NCBI GenBank assembly: GCA_964499015.1 | Contig: CAZCJA010000002.1 | Span: forward strand, 1-64,000 | Length of the DNA: 64,000 bases | Source: CAZCJA01 sp964499015 | GTDB taxonomy: Bacteria; Elusimicrobiota; Elusimicrobia; F11 | Direction of reading: 5' to 3' | The notes under the pieces: generated by a model | Told to the model about the DNA's origin: nothing | The model's input: the letters and a program-made list of their open reading frames with translations, nothing else | Database searches by the model: none | Made by a program: the position numbers and the translations under genes | Shown here: positions 9,208 through 18,498 of the stretch, piece after piece | How the letters are laid out: each line of letters begins with the position of its first letter | How positions within the stretch are numbered: the stretch's first letter is position 1

Positions 9208-9960
9208 ATGCAAAACGAACTTAACTTACTCCTAAAACTGCAAGAGCACGACTCGGGGCTCGACGTGATCCAGGAAAAAATCACGGCGGCCACCGGTATG
9301 ATTTCCGCCAAGACCAAAGAGGCGGACTCGCTGAAATCGTCTCTTAAGGCGGCCAAAGACGCTCTCACCACCGCCCAGCACAAGAAGAAGCAGCTCGAAG
9401 GGGAGGCAGAAGCCAAGGAGGGGCTCGTCAAAAAACACCAGGGCGAACTGAACTCCTTGAAAAGCAACGACGCCTACAAGGCGATGCTTCTTGAGATCGA
9501 TATGGCCAAGCAGGCCGTCGGCCAAATTGAAGAACAGATCCTCGTCGCGATGGAAGCTATGGACGCCGCCGAAAAAGATTTGAAAGCCAAGGAATTGAAG
9601 GTCAAGGGCGAAGAGGGCGCCATCCGCGCGGCCGCCGCAGCCATGCAGGGCGATCTCGATAAAATTATGGCGGATCAAAGCACGAAAAAAGCGACCCGCG
9701 ATGAGTTCGCGGCCACGGTCCCTCCGGCGTTGTTGTCTCGATACGATGCCATCCGTAAACGCGGCGGCTCCGCTATTGTCGCCCTCGTCGAAAACACCTG
9801 CACCGGCTGCCGCATGAAGCTTCCGCCGAACAAAGTCAACGACGTGAAGAAAGCCAAGGCCATGATCGTCTGCGATTCCTGCTCGCGCATCCTCTACGCG
9901 CCGGAATCCATTCAGCAAGCCGCTCCCGCCGCAACCACCACACCGACAACCGCGTCGTAA
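9208..9960 (+). CDS. Coiled-coil zinc-ribbon protein (COG1579 / CdsZ-like)
   Basis: 250 residues. A long Lys/Glu/Ala-rich N-terminal coiled coil (about 1-170) is followed by a C-terminal zinc ribbon with two CxxC knuckles, CTGC and CDSC (about 195-225), then a Pro/Thr/Ala tail. This is the C4-type zinc ribbon family predicted to bind nucleic acids. The chlamydial member CdsZ is linked to type III secretion, but no secretion genes lie here. It starts 9 nt after tRNA-Val and ends before a strong terminator. Confidence 0.85.
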   Translation: MQNELNLLLKLQEHDSGLDVIQEKITAATGMISAKTKEADSLKSSLKAAKDALTTAQHKKKQLEGEAEAKEGLVKKHQGELNSLKSNDAYKAMLLEIDMAKQAVGQIEEQILVAMEAMDAAEKDLKAKELKVKGEEGAIRAAAAAMQGDLDKIMADQSTKKATRDEFAATVPPALLSRYDAIRKRGGSAIVALVENTCTGCRMKLPPNKVNDVKKAKAMIVCDSCSRILYAPESIQQAAPAATTTPTTAS

Positions 9961-10004
9961 GACGAACCTCTAAAAAATAATTCGTTCCAGTTACGCTGGA
10001 GCTT

Positions 10005-10040
10005 TGCCCGAAAATATTTCTATTTTCGGGCATTTTTTTT
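10005..10040 (+). terminator. Intrinsic terminator after the zinc-ribbon gene
   Basis: A 12-bp perfect stem TGCCCGAAAATA / TATTTTCGGGCA with a TTTC loop, followed directly by eight T. It separates the tRNA/zinc-ribbon unit from the dcw promoter that starts only 2 nt later. Confidence 0.93.
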
Positions 10041-10041
10041 G

Positions 10042-10070
10042 TTGACACGCATATTTTTGGGTACTACACT
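10042..10070 (+). promoter_or_regulatory. Promoter of the dcw (mraZ) operon
   Basis: A perfect -35 TTGACA (10042-10047), a 17-nt spacer and -10 TACACT (10065-10070). Initiation near 10077 would place the TGTGG repeats in the initiation region and leader. It is the best sigma-70 promoter I see in the window. Confidence 0.85.
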
Positions 10071-10071
10071 C

Positions 10072-10121
10072 TGTGGCGTGATGTGGGGAACTGTGGATAA
10101 AAGTGTTAATAATGTGGATAA
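10072..10121 (+). promoter_or_regulatory. TGTGG repeat array (MraZ-box-like) with two perfect DnaA boxes
   Basis: TGTGG occurs at 10072, 10082, 10092 and 10113, with a degenerate AGTGT at 10102, so the spacing is 10, 10, 10 and 11 bp, one helical turn. E. coli MraZ is known to bind TGGGN direct repeats at the same 10-bp pitch before its own gene. Two of the units extend to TGTGGATAA (10092-10100 and 10113-10121), exact complements of the DnaA box TTATCCACA. The site may be read by MraZ, by DnaA, or by both. Confidence 0.7.
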
Positions 10122-10140
10122 CGTCACTGGGAAACGATGA

Positions 10141-10578
10141 ATGTTTCTCGGAACCTATCAACATGGGGTCGATGCGAAGGGGCGTCTGTTCATACCGGCG
10201 AAACTCCGCGAACACAAAGAGTCGAGCGACGGAAAGTTCGTTTTGACCAAAGGATTGGAAGACTGTCTCTATTTATATGACGCAAAAACATTTCATCAGA
10301 ACTTACTTGGAAAGATGCAAAGCATCCCTGTCAAAGATCAACGGGACGCCCGCGCCTTCAAACGTTTACTCCTCGCGGGAGCCCAAGATGTGGAGCTTGA
10401 CGATTTGGGGCGTATTCTCATTGTTAAACCGATGATGGATTACGCCGCGATCAAGAAGGACGTATCGATTTTGGGCGTTGGCGAGCGCATTGAGTTGTGG
10501 TCCGCGCAGAAGTGGGCCGTGTACAACAAGAAAGCGGCGAGCACCTTTGAGCGGCTGGGAAAGCACCTCGAAATTTAA
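10141..10578 (+). CDS. mraZ: Transcriptional regulator MraZ
   Basis: AbrB-fold, ring-forming DNA-binding protein that represses the dcw operon in E. coli. It has 145 residues, the usual length, with two SpoVT/AbrB-like repeats. The first opens with MFLGTYQHGVDAKGRLFIPA, the second carries VELDDLGRILIVKP. A weak GGGA lies about 10 nt before the ATG. The product probably binds the TGTGG array 20-69 nt upstream of its own start. The stop overlaps the rsmH start by one base. Confidence 0.96.
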   Translation: MFLGTYQHGVDAKGRLFIPAKLREHKESSDGKFVLTKGLEDCLYLYDAKTFHQNLLGKMQSIPVKDQRDARAFKRLLLAGAQDVELDDLGRILIVKPMMDYAAIKKDVSILGVGERIELWSAQKWAVYNKKAASTFERLGKHLEI

Positions 10579-11474
10579 TGCCGGGCGAACACAAGCCGGT
10601 ACTGTTGAATGAGGTTATAGATTTTCTTCGGATCAAGCCCGACGGCCGGTATGTGGACGGCACGCTGGGTTTGGGGGGCCACGCGGAAGCGATTCTGCAG
10701 CGGCTCGGGCCGAAGGGACGGTTGCTCGGGTTGGATTTCGACCAAAGTAACTTGGAGCAGGCGAAGAATCGCTTGCAACCCTTTGAGGATCGGACGATCA
10801 CTCGGCGTTCCAATTTTCAAGGGTTGCAAGGGATTCTTCGAGAGTTGGGCTGGGACACGGTGGACGGCATGATCTTCGATTTGGGGATCTCCAGCACCCA
10901 GTTGGACAATCCGGAACGGGGCTTTTCGTTCCAACGGCCGGGACCGCTGGACATGCGGCTCGACCCGTCTTCGCCCACCACGGCGCTGACCGTGCTCCGG
11001 TCTCTCGATGAAAAAGATTTGGCACAACACCTGATCCAGTTCGGCGAAGGGCGTTTCGCCCGGAAACTGGCCCGACGGATCGTGGAAGCAACGCAAAGGG
11101 GGTCCCTAACCATGACAACCGACCTGGCGAAATTATGCGAACGCGTGCTTGGCTGGCGGCGCGGAAGTCATCCCGCGACACGCGTTTTTTTGATGCTGCG
11201 CTCGCTCGTTAACAAAGAACTCGAAAACGTGGCGGCCTTGCCGCAGATCGCGCCCCAGCACTTGGCGCCGAACGGCCGGCTGGCGATCATCTCCTTCCAT
11301 TCATTGGAAGACAAAATCGTTAAAGAAGCGTTTAGAACCCTTGCGCGCGACATCCAGGAAAATAAAATATTCAAGTTGGTAACCAAGAAACCGGTCGTCG
11401 CGACGGAAGAAGAAGCGAGATTTAATCCGCGCGCCCGTAGCGCCAAACTCCGCGTTTTAGAGCGAGCTTCATGA
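10578..11474 (+). CDS. rsmH: 16S rRNA (cytosine1402-N4)-methyltransferase RsmH
   Basis: SAM-dependent methyltransferase (also called MraW) for C1402 of 16S rRNA. 298 residues. Recognisable motifs: EHKPVLLNEVIDFL at the start, the SAM motif YVDGTLGLGGHAEAIL, FDLGISSTQLDNPERGFSF, and the C-terminal LAIISFHSLEDKIVKEAF. Second gene of the dcw cluster. The stop overlaps ftsL by ATGA. Confidence 0.97.
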   Translation: MPGEHKPVLLNEVIDFLRIKPDGRYVDGTLGLGGHAEAILQRLGPKGRLLGLDFDQSNLEQAKNRLQPFEDRTITRRSNFQGLQGILRELGWDTVDGMIFDLGISSTQLDNPERGFSFQRPGPLDMRLDPSSPTTALTVLRSLDEKDLAQHLIQFGEGRFARKLARRIVEATQRGSLTMTTDLAKLCERVLGWRRGSHPATRVFLMLRSLVNKELENVAALPQIAPQHLAPNGRLAIISFHSLEDKIVKEAFRTLARDIQENKIFKLVTKKPVVATEEEARFNPRARSAKLRVLERAS

Positions 11475-11770
11475 GCCCAGCGGAACGGCGCCGCCTCCGG
11501 TTACCTCCGGAGCGGCTGGTGAAAATAGCCGGAACGTTGGCCGGCGTTATCCTGATCCTCTTTTTCCATGTGTGGTGCCCGATCCAGGCGGAGCGGGCGT
11601 CCATGCGCCTTAAGAAAATTCAGACGGACGTGGCCGCGAAAAAAGCGGAGTTGGACGAGCTTAAATCCGATTACGCGGCGATGACATCCTTATCCGTATT
11701 GGACCGCTGGGCCCGCGCGCACGGCCCGTGGAGAGCCCCGAGTGACAAAGACATCATCACGATCCAGTGA
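11471..11770 (+). CDS. ftsL: Cell division protein FtsL-like
   Basis: A 99-residue bitopic protein: a basic cytoplasmic N-terminus, one membrane segment at about residues 18-36, then a short periplasmic coiled coil (SMRLKKIQTDVAAKKAELDE) and a tail with LDRWARAHGPWRAP. FtsL sequences diverge widely, so the call rests on size, topology and the invariant position between rsmH and ftsI. It would form a complex with FtsB and FtsQ, neither of which is in the window. Its 3' end overlaps ftsI by 29 nt. Confidence 0.85.
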   Translation: MSPAERRRLRLPPERLVKIAGTLAGVILILFFHVWCPIQAERASMRLKKIQTDVAAKKAELDELKSDYAAMTSLSVLDRWARAHGPWRAPSDKDIITIQ

Positions 11771-13391
11771 ACACCGTTTCTACTTCTCTCCGCACGCCCG
11801 TCTTTCATTTCTTCGTTTCCTCGTCGTCTGCTGCTTTGTGGTTCTGGCCAGTCGTCTCGTCTATGTCCAGGGCTTCCTAAGAAACGACCTCGAACGCAAA
11901 GCCGTCCGCCAAATTCCCAATTCCAACCGCGATGTTTTTAAGCGCGGCCGTTTGCTCGATCGCAACGGCGTCGTGCTCGCCGAGACGGTGCCCGTTTATT
12001 CCTGTTTTGTCGATCCGAAAATAATCAAGAACAGGCGCGCGGCCGCCAACGTGTTGGCCAAGGCCCTCGAAATGAACGAAACGGCCCTCTTGAAGAAGAT
12101 CGAATCGTCCAAAGGATCGTTTGTCTGGATCATGCGCAACGTGCCGGCCCAGCGCGTTCAGGAAATAAAGTCGCATAACATCCGCGGTATCTCGTTTAAG
12201 ACCGAATACCGCCGCCATTACCCGCTCGGCGAGATGGCATCGCATCTTCTCGGCCTGGTGGGCCATGAAAATGTCGGTCTGTGCGGCGTGGAGCAGGCGT
12301 TCGACACGACGCTGCACAACGGCGACGTTCAGCTGACCATCGACGGCTCAATTCAACAGATCGTCGAGCGCGAGCTTGTGTGGGGCGTCGATAAAACCGG
12401 CGCCAAGCGCGCCACCGCGATCGTCCAGGACCCCGAGACGGGGGAAATTTTGGCGCTGACGTCGTGGCCGCCGCTTTCCCTCGATCCGGAAAAAACCTCG
12501 AACCCGAAAGAAATGCGCATTCCGGAGCTGGTCGACGTGTACGAGCCGGGCTCGACATTTAAAGTGGTGCTGGCCGCGGCGGCGATCGAAGAGAAGTTGG
12601 TGCGCGACGGCGAGCGCTTTAGCGGCGAGAAAGGGCAGTGGAAAATTTCCGGCATCAAGATTCACGACCATGAACCGCGCGGTATGATGACGTTTGACGA
12701 AATCATTATGTATTCATCGAACATCGGCACCGCAAAAATCGCGGAGCGCTTGGGTACGCAGCGGCTTTATCAATACGCGCGCCTGTTTGGCTTCGGCGTG
12801 TTCCCGGGATCGGGACTGGCCTGCGAGGCCAAGGGCGTCCTCCGCCCGCCGACGCAATGGAGCGGCGTTTCGAAATACGTGGTGTCGTTTGGCCAGGAAG
12901 TCGGCTCGACCTCGATGCAGACCACCGGCGCCTATTCGGCGATCGCCAACGGCGGCACGCTGATGGAGCCGAAAATCATCAAACGGATTTTGCCCAACGA
13001 TCAGGACCCGGGCGAGGAAGCCGAACCGGTGGCGGTGCGGCGCATTATTTCGGTGGAAACGGCCAAAGAGTTGACGCGCATACTCACCCGCGTGGTTGAC
13101 GAAGGCACGGGCGTGAACGCGCGCGTGCGCTACCACGGAGGCATCAAAGTGGCGGGAAAAACCGGCACCGCGCAGAAATTCGACGTGGCGCGCAAAAAAT
13201 ATCACGAGCATCTGACGGTCGTGTCGTTCGCCGGCTTCTTCCCGGCGGACGCCCCAAAGTACACGATGCTTATCGTTTTGGACGAACCGGAAGGCCGCCG
13301 CTGGGGCGGCACCGACGCCGCGCCCGTTTTTCAACGCATCGCCGAACAGCTCGCGCCCCGTCTCGACGCCAAGCCGGATAACAAATCGTGA
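11742..13391 (+). CDS. ftsI: Peptidoglycan DD-transpeptidase FtsI (PBP3, class B)
   Basis: Septal transpeptidase, 549 residues. N-terminal membrane anchor about residues 22-44, a PBP dimerisation domain, then the transpeptidase domain with catalytic SxxK (STFK, S271), the SxN motif (SSNIGTA) and KTGT (AGKTGTAQ). The GTG start lies inside ftsL; no better start occurs before the anchor. Works with FtsW, encoded five genes downstream. The stop overlaps murE by 4 nt. Confidence 0.96.
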   Translation: MTKTSSRSSEHRFYFSPHARLSFLRFLVVCCFVVLASRLVYVQGFLRNDLERKAVRQIPNSNRDVFKRGRLLDRNGVVLAETVPVYSCFVDPKIIKNRRAAANVLAKALEMNETALLKKIESSKGSFVWIMRNVPAQRVQEIKSHNIRGISFKTEYRRHYPLGEMASHLLGLVGHENVGLCGVEQAFDTTLHNGDVQLTIDGSIQQIVERELVWGVDKTGAKRATAIVQDPETGEILALTSWPPLSLDPEKTSNPKEMRIPELVDVYEPGSTFKVVLAAAAIEEKLVRDGERFSGEKGQWKISGIKIHDHEPRGMMTFDEIIMYSSNIGTAKIAERLGTQRLYQYARLFGFGVFPGSGLACEAKGVLRPPTQWSGVSKYVVSFGQEVGSTSMQTTGAYSAIANGGTLMEPKIIKRILPNDQDPGEEAEPVAVRRIISVETAKELTRILTRVVDEGTGVNARVRYHGGIKVAGKTGTAQKFDVARKKYHEHLTVVSFAGFFPADAPKYTMLIVLDEPEGRRWGGTDAAPVFQRIAEQLAPRLDAKPDNKS

Positions 13392-14812
13392 GCTTTCATT
13401 TGCCCGAGCTTCCCGGCCTGTCGATCACCGGCCTGACGTACGACTCGCGCGCCGTTAAGGCGGGCGACCTGTTTTTTGCCGTCAAAGGCGTGCATGCGGA
13501 CGGGCACGATTTCATCGCGGCCGTGCGGGAGAAAGGAGCGGCGGCGGCGGTCGTCGAACGGAAGGTGAACGATCCACTGCCGCAAACCGTCGTGCCGTCC
13601 GTTTTAAAGGCCATGTCCGCGATCTCCAACCGTTTTTTTAACGAACCCACCAAGCAGGTGCCGGTCATCGGCATCACCGGGACCAACGGGAAAACCACCA
13701 CCACGTACATTATTGAACGCCTGCTGGCGAACGCGGGAAAAACCTGCGGCGTGATGGGCACCGTCAACTACCGCATCGGCAACGATATTCGCAACGCTCC
13801 TAACACCACGCCGATGTCGCTTGACGTGCAAAGCTTCTTTGCCGAACTCGTGCGGAAAAAAATCGACGTGGGCATCATGGAAGTCTCGTCCCACGCGCTC
13901 GAGCTTTCGCGCGTGGACGACGTTCATTATTCGGTCGGCGTGTTCACCAACCTGACGCAGGACCATCTGGATTTTCACAAGACGATGGACGCCTACTTCG
14001 ACGCCAAGGCCAAACTCTTTCGCGGCCGCCCCCAAACCAAGCCCGTGATCAACGTCGACGATCCGTACGGCGAAAAGCTGGCCAAAGAATTTCCAAAGGC
14101 GGTCACGTTCGGGACGTCGTCCGCGGCGACGCTCCGGGCCGAGAACGCCACCACCAATTTGTCGGGAATTCACTTCAACCTGCTCTTCCCGTCGGGAAAA
14201 AAAGCGGCCGTTTCGAATAACTTAATCGGCCTGCACAATGTCGCCAACTGCCTGTCCGCGGCCGGCGCGCTTTTGGCGTACGGCATGAGCGAAGACCAGA
14301 TCGCCGATGGTTTGAATAAGAAACACGGCGTGCCCGGGCGGCTCGAGCGCGTGGACGCGGGCCAGGATTTTGTGGTGGTGGTGGATTACGCGCACACACA
14401 CGACGCGCTGGAACAGGTGCTGAAAGCGCTGCGCGCGGCCGGCCCGAAGCGCCTGCATTGTGTTTTCGGCGCCGGCGGCGACCGCGATAAAACGAAGCGC
14501 CCGCGCATGGGGAAAGTGGCGGTGCAGCTGGCCGATCAGGTGGTCGTCACGTCCGACAACCCCCGTTCCGAGGACCCGAAACAGATCATGAAAGACATCG
14601 AAGCGGGAATTCAGGAAACCGGGAAGAAAAACTACACGCTGTGCGAAGATCGCGAAGAGGCCATCCGTAGGGCGATTCACGCGGCGCGTACCGGCGACAT
14701 TCTGTTGATCGCCGGCAAAGGGCACGAGGACTACCAGATTTTAAAAGACCGGCGGATCCATTTCTCCGACGTCGAGACCGCGAATAACATCCTCAAAGCA
14801 GGGAAGAACTAA
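13388..14812 (+). CDS. murE: UDP-MurNAc-L-Ala-D-Glu:meso-diaminopimelate ligase MurE
   Basis: Adds the third stem-peptide residue in the cytoplasm, using ATP. 474 residues. The ATP loop is GITGTNGKTTTTYI. The motif DNPR at residues 390-393 (within SDNPRSEDP) is the known meso-DAP recognition signature, so the peptidoglycan is inferred to be the meso-DAP type. The GTG start overlaps the ftsI stop. Directly followed by murF with no gap. Confidence 0.96.
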   Translation: MSFHLPELPGLSITGLTYDSRAVKAGDLFFAVKGVHADGHDFIAAVREKGAAAAVVERKVNDPLPQTVVPSVLKAMSAISNRFFNEPTKQVPVIGITGTNGKTTTTYIIERLLANAGKTCGVMGTVNYRIGNDIRNAPNTTPMSLDVQSFFAELVRKKIDVGIMEVSSHALELSRVDDVHYSVGVFTNLTQDHLDFHKTMDAYFDAKAKLFRGRPQTKPVINVDDPYGEKLAKEFPKAVTFGTSSAATLRAENATTNLSGIHFNLLFPSGKKAAVSNNLIGLHNVANCLSAAGALLAYGMSEDQIADGLNKKHGVPGRLERVDAGQDFVVVVDYAHTHDALEQVLKALRAAGPKRLHCVFGAGGDRDKTKRPRMGKVAVQLADQVVVTSDNPRSEDPKQIMKDIEAGIQETGKKNYTLCEDREEAIRRAIHAARTGDILLIAGKGHEDYQILKDRRIHFSDVETANNILKAGKN

Positions 14813-16192
14813 GTGGAATTGACGATACGGGAACTGACGTCGCTGCTCAAGGGCCAGCTTGTGCTGGGCGAACCCAAAGAGACGGCCAAGCGCGCCGTGG
14901 TGGATTCGCGCCAAGCAAAACCGGGCGATTTGTTTTTCGCGCTCAAAGGCGCGCGCGAGGACGGGCACAAATACGCGTTGAACGCCTGCCGCCAGGGCGT
15001 GGCCGGCGTGGTGGTTTCGAATTTGGACTGGCTGCACAACAATTCTTCGTTGTCCGCAGTGATTAAAGTAAGCGACGTGCACGAAGCGCTGCGGCTTTTG
15101 GGGCAGACGTTGCGCAATTCGTTCCACGGCACCGTGATCGGCATCACCGGCTCCAACGGCAAAACCACCGTCAAACAGATGACCGCGGCCATCATGGCCA
15201 CGAAAGGCCCCGGCCTGGCCACGCCCGGCAACTACAACAGCCAAATCGGCCTGCCGATCGCTCTTTCCGAACTGCAAAAAGACCACACCTGGATGGTGAT
15301 GGAAATGGGCGCCTCCGAGCCCGGCAATATCGCCGCGCTGGCCGACATCGTCCATCCGAAAATCGGCGTGATCACGAGCATAGGCCCCGCCCATTTGGCG
15401 TCCTTCGGCAGTCTCGCGGCCATCGCGCGCACCAAATGGGAATTAATGGAGTCCCTGCCCGATGACGGCACCGCGATCGTGCCGTGGGGAATTCCCGCGC
15501 TCGAGCCGCACATCCGCCAGTATTCCAAGAAAATGGTTTTCTTTGGCGATAACGCGTCGTGTCCCGTGCGCGCCAGCGCAATTGAGACCTCGCTCAATAT
15601 TTCGTTTATGCTGCACATCGGCGCGCACAGCGTGAAGGTGCGCCTGCCGGTGGCCGGACGGTTCAACGTGTATAATGCGTTGGCTGCCGCCGCCGCGGGA
15701 TGGGTGGCGAATGTCCCGATCGAACAAATCGGCGCCGCGCTTGAAAAGTTCGAACCGGCGAAGATGCGCATGGAAATCTTACGGCACAAAGCGGGCGCCA
15801 CGCTGGTCAACGACGCCTACAACGCCAACCCGGCGTCGATGATCGAGTCGGTGCGCACACTGACGGAAACGTTCCCGGGCAAGAAGTGGATCGTCGTGCT
15901 CGGCTCAATGCTGGAATTGGGAGAGGACTCAGACAAATTGCACTTTCACCTCGGCTCTGAAATAGGCCGCTTTCCGCTCGAACATATTTTCCTTTTTGGG
16001 AAAGAAGCGGAGCCCATTCGCGAAGGCGCGCTGGCCGCCGGAACCCACGCGTCGCACATCGATCTTGTCGAATCTCACGACGAATTGCTCAAAAAGCTTT
16101 CGCCCCGTATCGATTCCAACACCGTCGTTTTGTTCAAAGGCTCGCGGGGCATGACGCTGGAGAAAGTCGTCAAATCCATGGAGACCATCTAA
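14813..16192 (+). CDS. murF: UDP-MurNAc-tripeptide:D-Ala-D-Ala ligase MurF
   Basis: Adds the D-Ala-D-Ala dipeptide to complete the cytoplasmic UDP-MurNAc-pentapeptide. 459 residues with three Mur-ligase domains; ATP loop GITGSNGKTTVKQM and the central-domain signature NDAYNANPASM. The GTG start immediately follows the murE stop. The D-Ala-D-Ala ligase gene ddl is not in the window. Confidence 0.96.
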   Translation: MELTIRELTSLLKGQLVLGEPKETAKRAVVDSRQAKPGDLFFALKGAREDGHKYALNACRQGVAGVVVSNLDWLHNNSSLSAVIKVSDVHEALRLLGQTLRNSFHGTVIGITGSNGKTTVKQMTAAIMATKGPGLATPGNYNSQIGLPIALSELQKDHTWMVMEMGASEPGNIAALADIVHPKIGVITSIGPAHLASFGSLAAIARTKWELMESLPDDGTAIVPWGIPALEPHIRQYSKKMVFFGDNASCPVRASAIETSLNISFMLHIGAHSVKVRLPVAGRFNVYNALAAAAAGWVANVPIEQIGAALEKFEPAKMRMEILRHKAGATLVNDAYNANPASMIESVRTLTETFPGKKWIVVLGSMLELGEDSDKLHFHLGSEIGRFPLEHIFLFGKEAEPIREGALAAGTHASHIDLVESHDELLKKLSPRIDSNTVVLFKGSRGMTLEKVVKSMETI

Positions 16193-17278
16193 ATGCTTTA
16201 TTTCCTCACCACCCTGCGCGAACTCTGGTCGCCGCTGAACATTTTCCAGTACATCACTTTCCGCACCGGCGGCGCGTTCCTGACCTCGTTCTTGATCATG
16301 CTGTTCTTCGGTCAATCGTTCATCGCGCTGGTCCGGCGCTGGTCAATCACGCAGACGGTCCGCGAAGATGGTCCTCGGACGCATGCGGTCAAAACCGGCA
16401 CGCCGACCATGGGCGGCCTGCTCATTTTGATCGCGATGATCATCTCCACCGTGTTATGGGCGCGGCTCGACAACCGCTTTATCCTGCTGACGATTTTCTC
16501 CGCGATTTATCTGGGTGCGCTCGGTTTTTACGACGACTATCAGAAGCTGGTGCTCAAAAGCTCGAGCAAAGGCCTGTCCAAAGGCGCGAAGCTGACGTTT
16601 CAACTCATTTGGGCGTTTATCGTCGTGAGTTATCTCTATATCGATCCGCCGAACCCGGTGTATCAGCACCACGTGCAGATTCCGTACCTCAAAAATGTTT
16701 TTGTCAATCTGCACCAGCTGATCATTCCGTTCGGCATGGTGGTCGTGATCGGCGCCTCAAACGCGGTGAACTTGACCGACGGCTTGGACGGGCTCGCCGG
16801 CGGCACGCTGATCATCAGCGCGCTGGCCTTCGGCGTGTTCTGCTATCTTGCCGGTAACGCCAAGTTGTCCTCCTATTTGCGCTTGATCCCGGTGCCGGGA
16901 TCGGGGGAACTGACAATTTACTTGGGCGCGCTCGGCGGCGCCTGTCTGGGCTTCCTGTGGTTTAACGGCTACCCGGCGTCCATTTTCATGGGCGACACCG
17001 GCTCGCTGTTCCTGGGTGGAACCATCGGTCTGATTGCGGTCTCGATCAAGCAGGAGCTCATTCTCGTTATCGTCGGCGGCATTTTCGTCGCCGAAGTCTT
17101 GTCCGTTTTGCTCCAGGTCTCCTCGTTCCGCTATTTCGGCAAACGAATATTCAAAATGGCGCCCTTGCACCATCACTTTGAACTCTTGGGTTGGCCCGAA
17201 ACGAAAGTTACGCTGCGCTTTTGGATCGTGGCTGTTGTCTTGGCGCTTATCGCGATCACGTCGCTGAAACTCCGGTAA
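16193..17278 (+). CDS. mraY: Phospho-MurNAc-pentapeptide transferase MraY
   Basis: Integral membrane enzyme making lipid I from UDP-MurNAc-pentapeptide and undecaprenyl phosphate. 361 residues and about 10 membrane segments. Diagnostic motifs: GTPTMGGLLIL, NAVNLTDGLDGLAGG (active-site aspartates), FMGDTGSLFLGG and the histidine cluster MAPLHHHFELLGW. It follows murF with no gap, and its stop overlaps the murD start by one base. Confidence 0.97.
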   Translation: MLYFLTTLRELWSPLNIFQYITFRTGGAFLTSFLIMLFFGQSFIALVRRWSITQTVREDGPRTHAVKTGTPTMGGLLILIAMIISTVLWARLDNRFILLTIFSAIYLGALGFYDDYQKLVLKSSSKGLSKGAKLTFQLIWAFIVVSYLYIDPPNPVYQHHVQIPYLKNVFVNLHQLIIPFGMVVVIGASNAVNLTDGLDGLAGGTLIISALAFGVFCYLAGNAKLSSYLRLIPVPGSGELTIYLGALGGACLGFLWFNGYPASIFMGDTGSLFLGGTIGLIAVSIKQELILVIVGGIFVAEVLSVLLQVSSFRYFGKRIFKMAPLHHHFELLGWPETKVTLRFWIVAVVLALIAITSLKLR

Positions 17279-18498
17279 TGAATTTAAAAGGGAAACGCGT
17301 GTTGGTGGTGGGTTACGGGTTGTCCGGCCGCGCCGCCGAGAAGCTCCTTAAGAAAAAGGGCGCGAAAGTTTTAATCGTCGACGAAAAAAACGGCCCAAAA
17401 AAATTTCCGATGGACGTGGATTTGATGGTCACCAGCCCCGGTGTCCCATGGGACCACGCGCAGTTAAAGAAGGCCCGCGCGAAAAAGATCCCGGTCTGGG
17501 GCGAGCTTGAGCTCGGTTCGCGCTTTGTTTCACCGCGCAAAACGATCGCGATCACGGGAACCAACGGCAAAACGACGACCACGGCGCTGGTTGGCTGGCT
17601 GCTGAAGCAAGCGCGGCGTCCGGTTGTTATCGGGGGGAATATCGGCGCGCCATTAACGGGCCTAACCCATCGCATTAACAAGAAAACCGTTTTGGTTCTG
17701 GAAGCCTCCAGCTACCAACTGGAAGCTCAGGACTCTTTCCATCCCAACGTCGCCCTTGTTCTCAATCTCACGCCCGACCATTTGAAGCGGCACAAAACCA
17801 TGGCCGGGTACGCAGCCGCAAAAGCGCGCATTTTCCGCAACATGACCAAAAGCGACGCGGCCATTCTCAACGGCAGCGACAAATGGTGCCGCGGCATGGG
17901 GAAAAAACTCCGCGCCAGGAAAATTTTCTTCCCGAATCCGATGCTCGAACGCCTGGCCGTCCACATTAAATTGCCGGGCCGGCACAATCTGGAGAACGCG
18001 ATGGCCGCCTCGGCCGCCGCGCTCGCCGTGGGGCTGTCGCCGAGCGAGATCAAGAAGGGCCTCGCCACGTTTAAAGGCGTGAAGCACCGCATTCAGCACG
18101 TGCGCACGTGGAACGGCGTTGAGTTTATCAACGACTCCAAAGCCACCAACGTCGATTCGACACTGGTGGCCCTGCAGGCCAGCCGGGGGCCTCTGTATTT
18201 GATTTTGGGCGGGGAGCACAAGGGCACGCCGTACACGCCGCTGCGCGCCCTCGTGAAAAAGAAAGTGAAGCAGATTTTGACCATCGGCGAGGCCGCGCCC
18301 ATCGTCGCCAAGGATTTGAAAGGCGCCGCGCCCGTCGTTAGCTGCAAAACCATGAACGGAGCGGTTCAATACGCGGCCAAACACGCGCGAAAGAATGACC
18401 AAGTCCTGCTTTCGCCCGCCTGCGCCTCGTTCGACCAATATCGGAATTATGAACAACGCGGCGACCACTTCATCGACCTGGTCTCGAGGCTGAAATGA
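17278..18498 (+). CDS. murD: UDP-MurNAc-L-alanine:D-glutamate ligase MurD
   Basis: Adds D-Glu to UDP-MurNAc-L-Ala. 406 residues, slightly shorter than E. coli MurD (438). N-terminal Rossmann motif VLVVGYGLSGRAAEKLL, ATP loop AITGTNGKTTTTALV, and the C-terminal LSPACASFDQYRNYEQRGD typical of MurD. The ATG at 17278 is chosen because it overlaps the mraY stop (TAATG) and begins the conserved N-terminus; a longer reading would run into mraY. Overlaps ftsW by ATGA. Confidence 0.96.
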   Translation: MNLKGKRVLVVGYGLSGRAAEKLLKKKGAKVLIVDEKNGPKKFPMDVDLMVTSPGVPWDHAQLKKARAKKIPVWGELELGSRFVSPRKTIAITGTNGKTTTTALVGWLLKQARRPVVIGGNIGAPLTGLTHRINKKTVLVLEASSYQLEAQDSFHPNVALVLNLTPDHLKRHKTMAGYAAAKARIFRNMTKSDAAILNGSDKWCRGMGKKLRARKIFFPNPMLERLAVHIKLPGRHNLENAMAASAAALAVGLSPSEIKKGLATFKGVKHRIQHVRTWNGVEFINDSKATNVDSTLVALQASRGPLYLILGGEHKGTPYTPLRALVKKKVKQILTIGEAAPIVAKDLKGAAPVVSCKTMNGAVQYAAKHARKNDQVLLSPACASFDQYRNYEQRGDHFIDLVSRLK

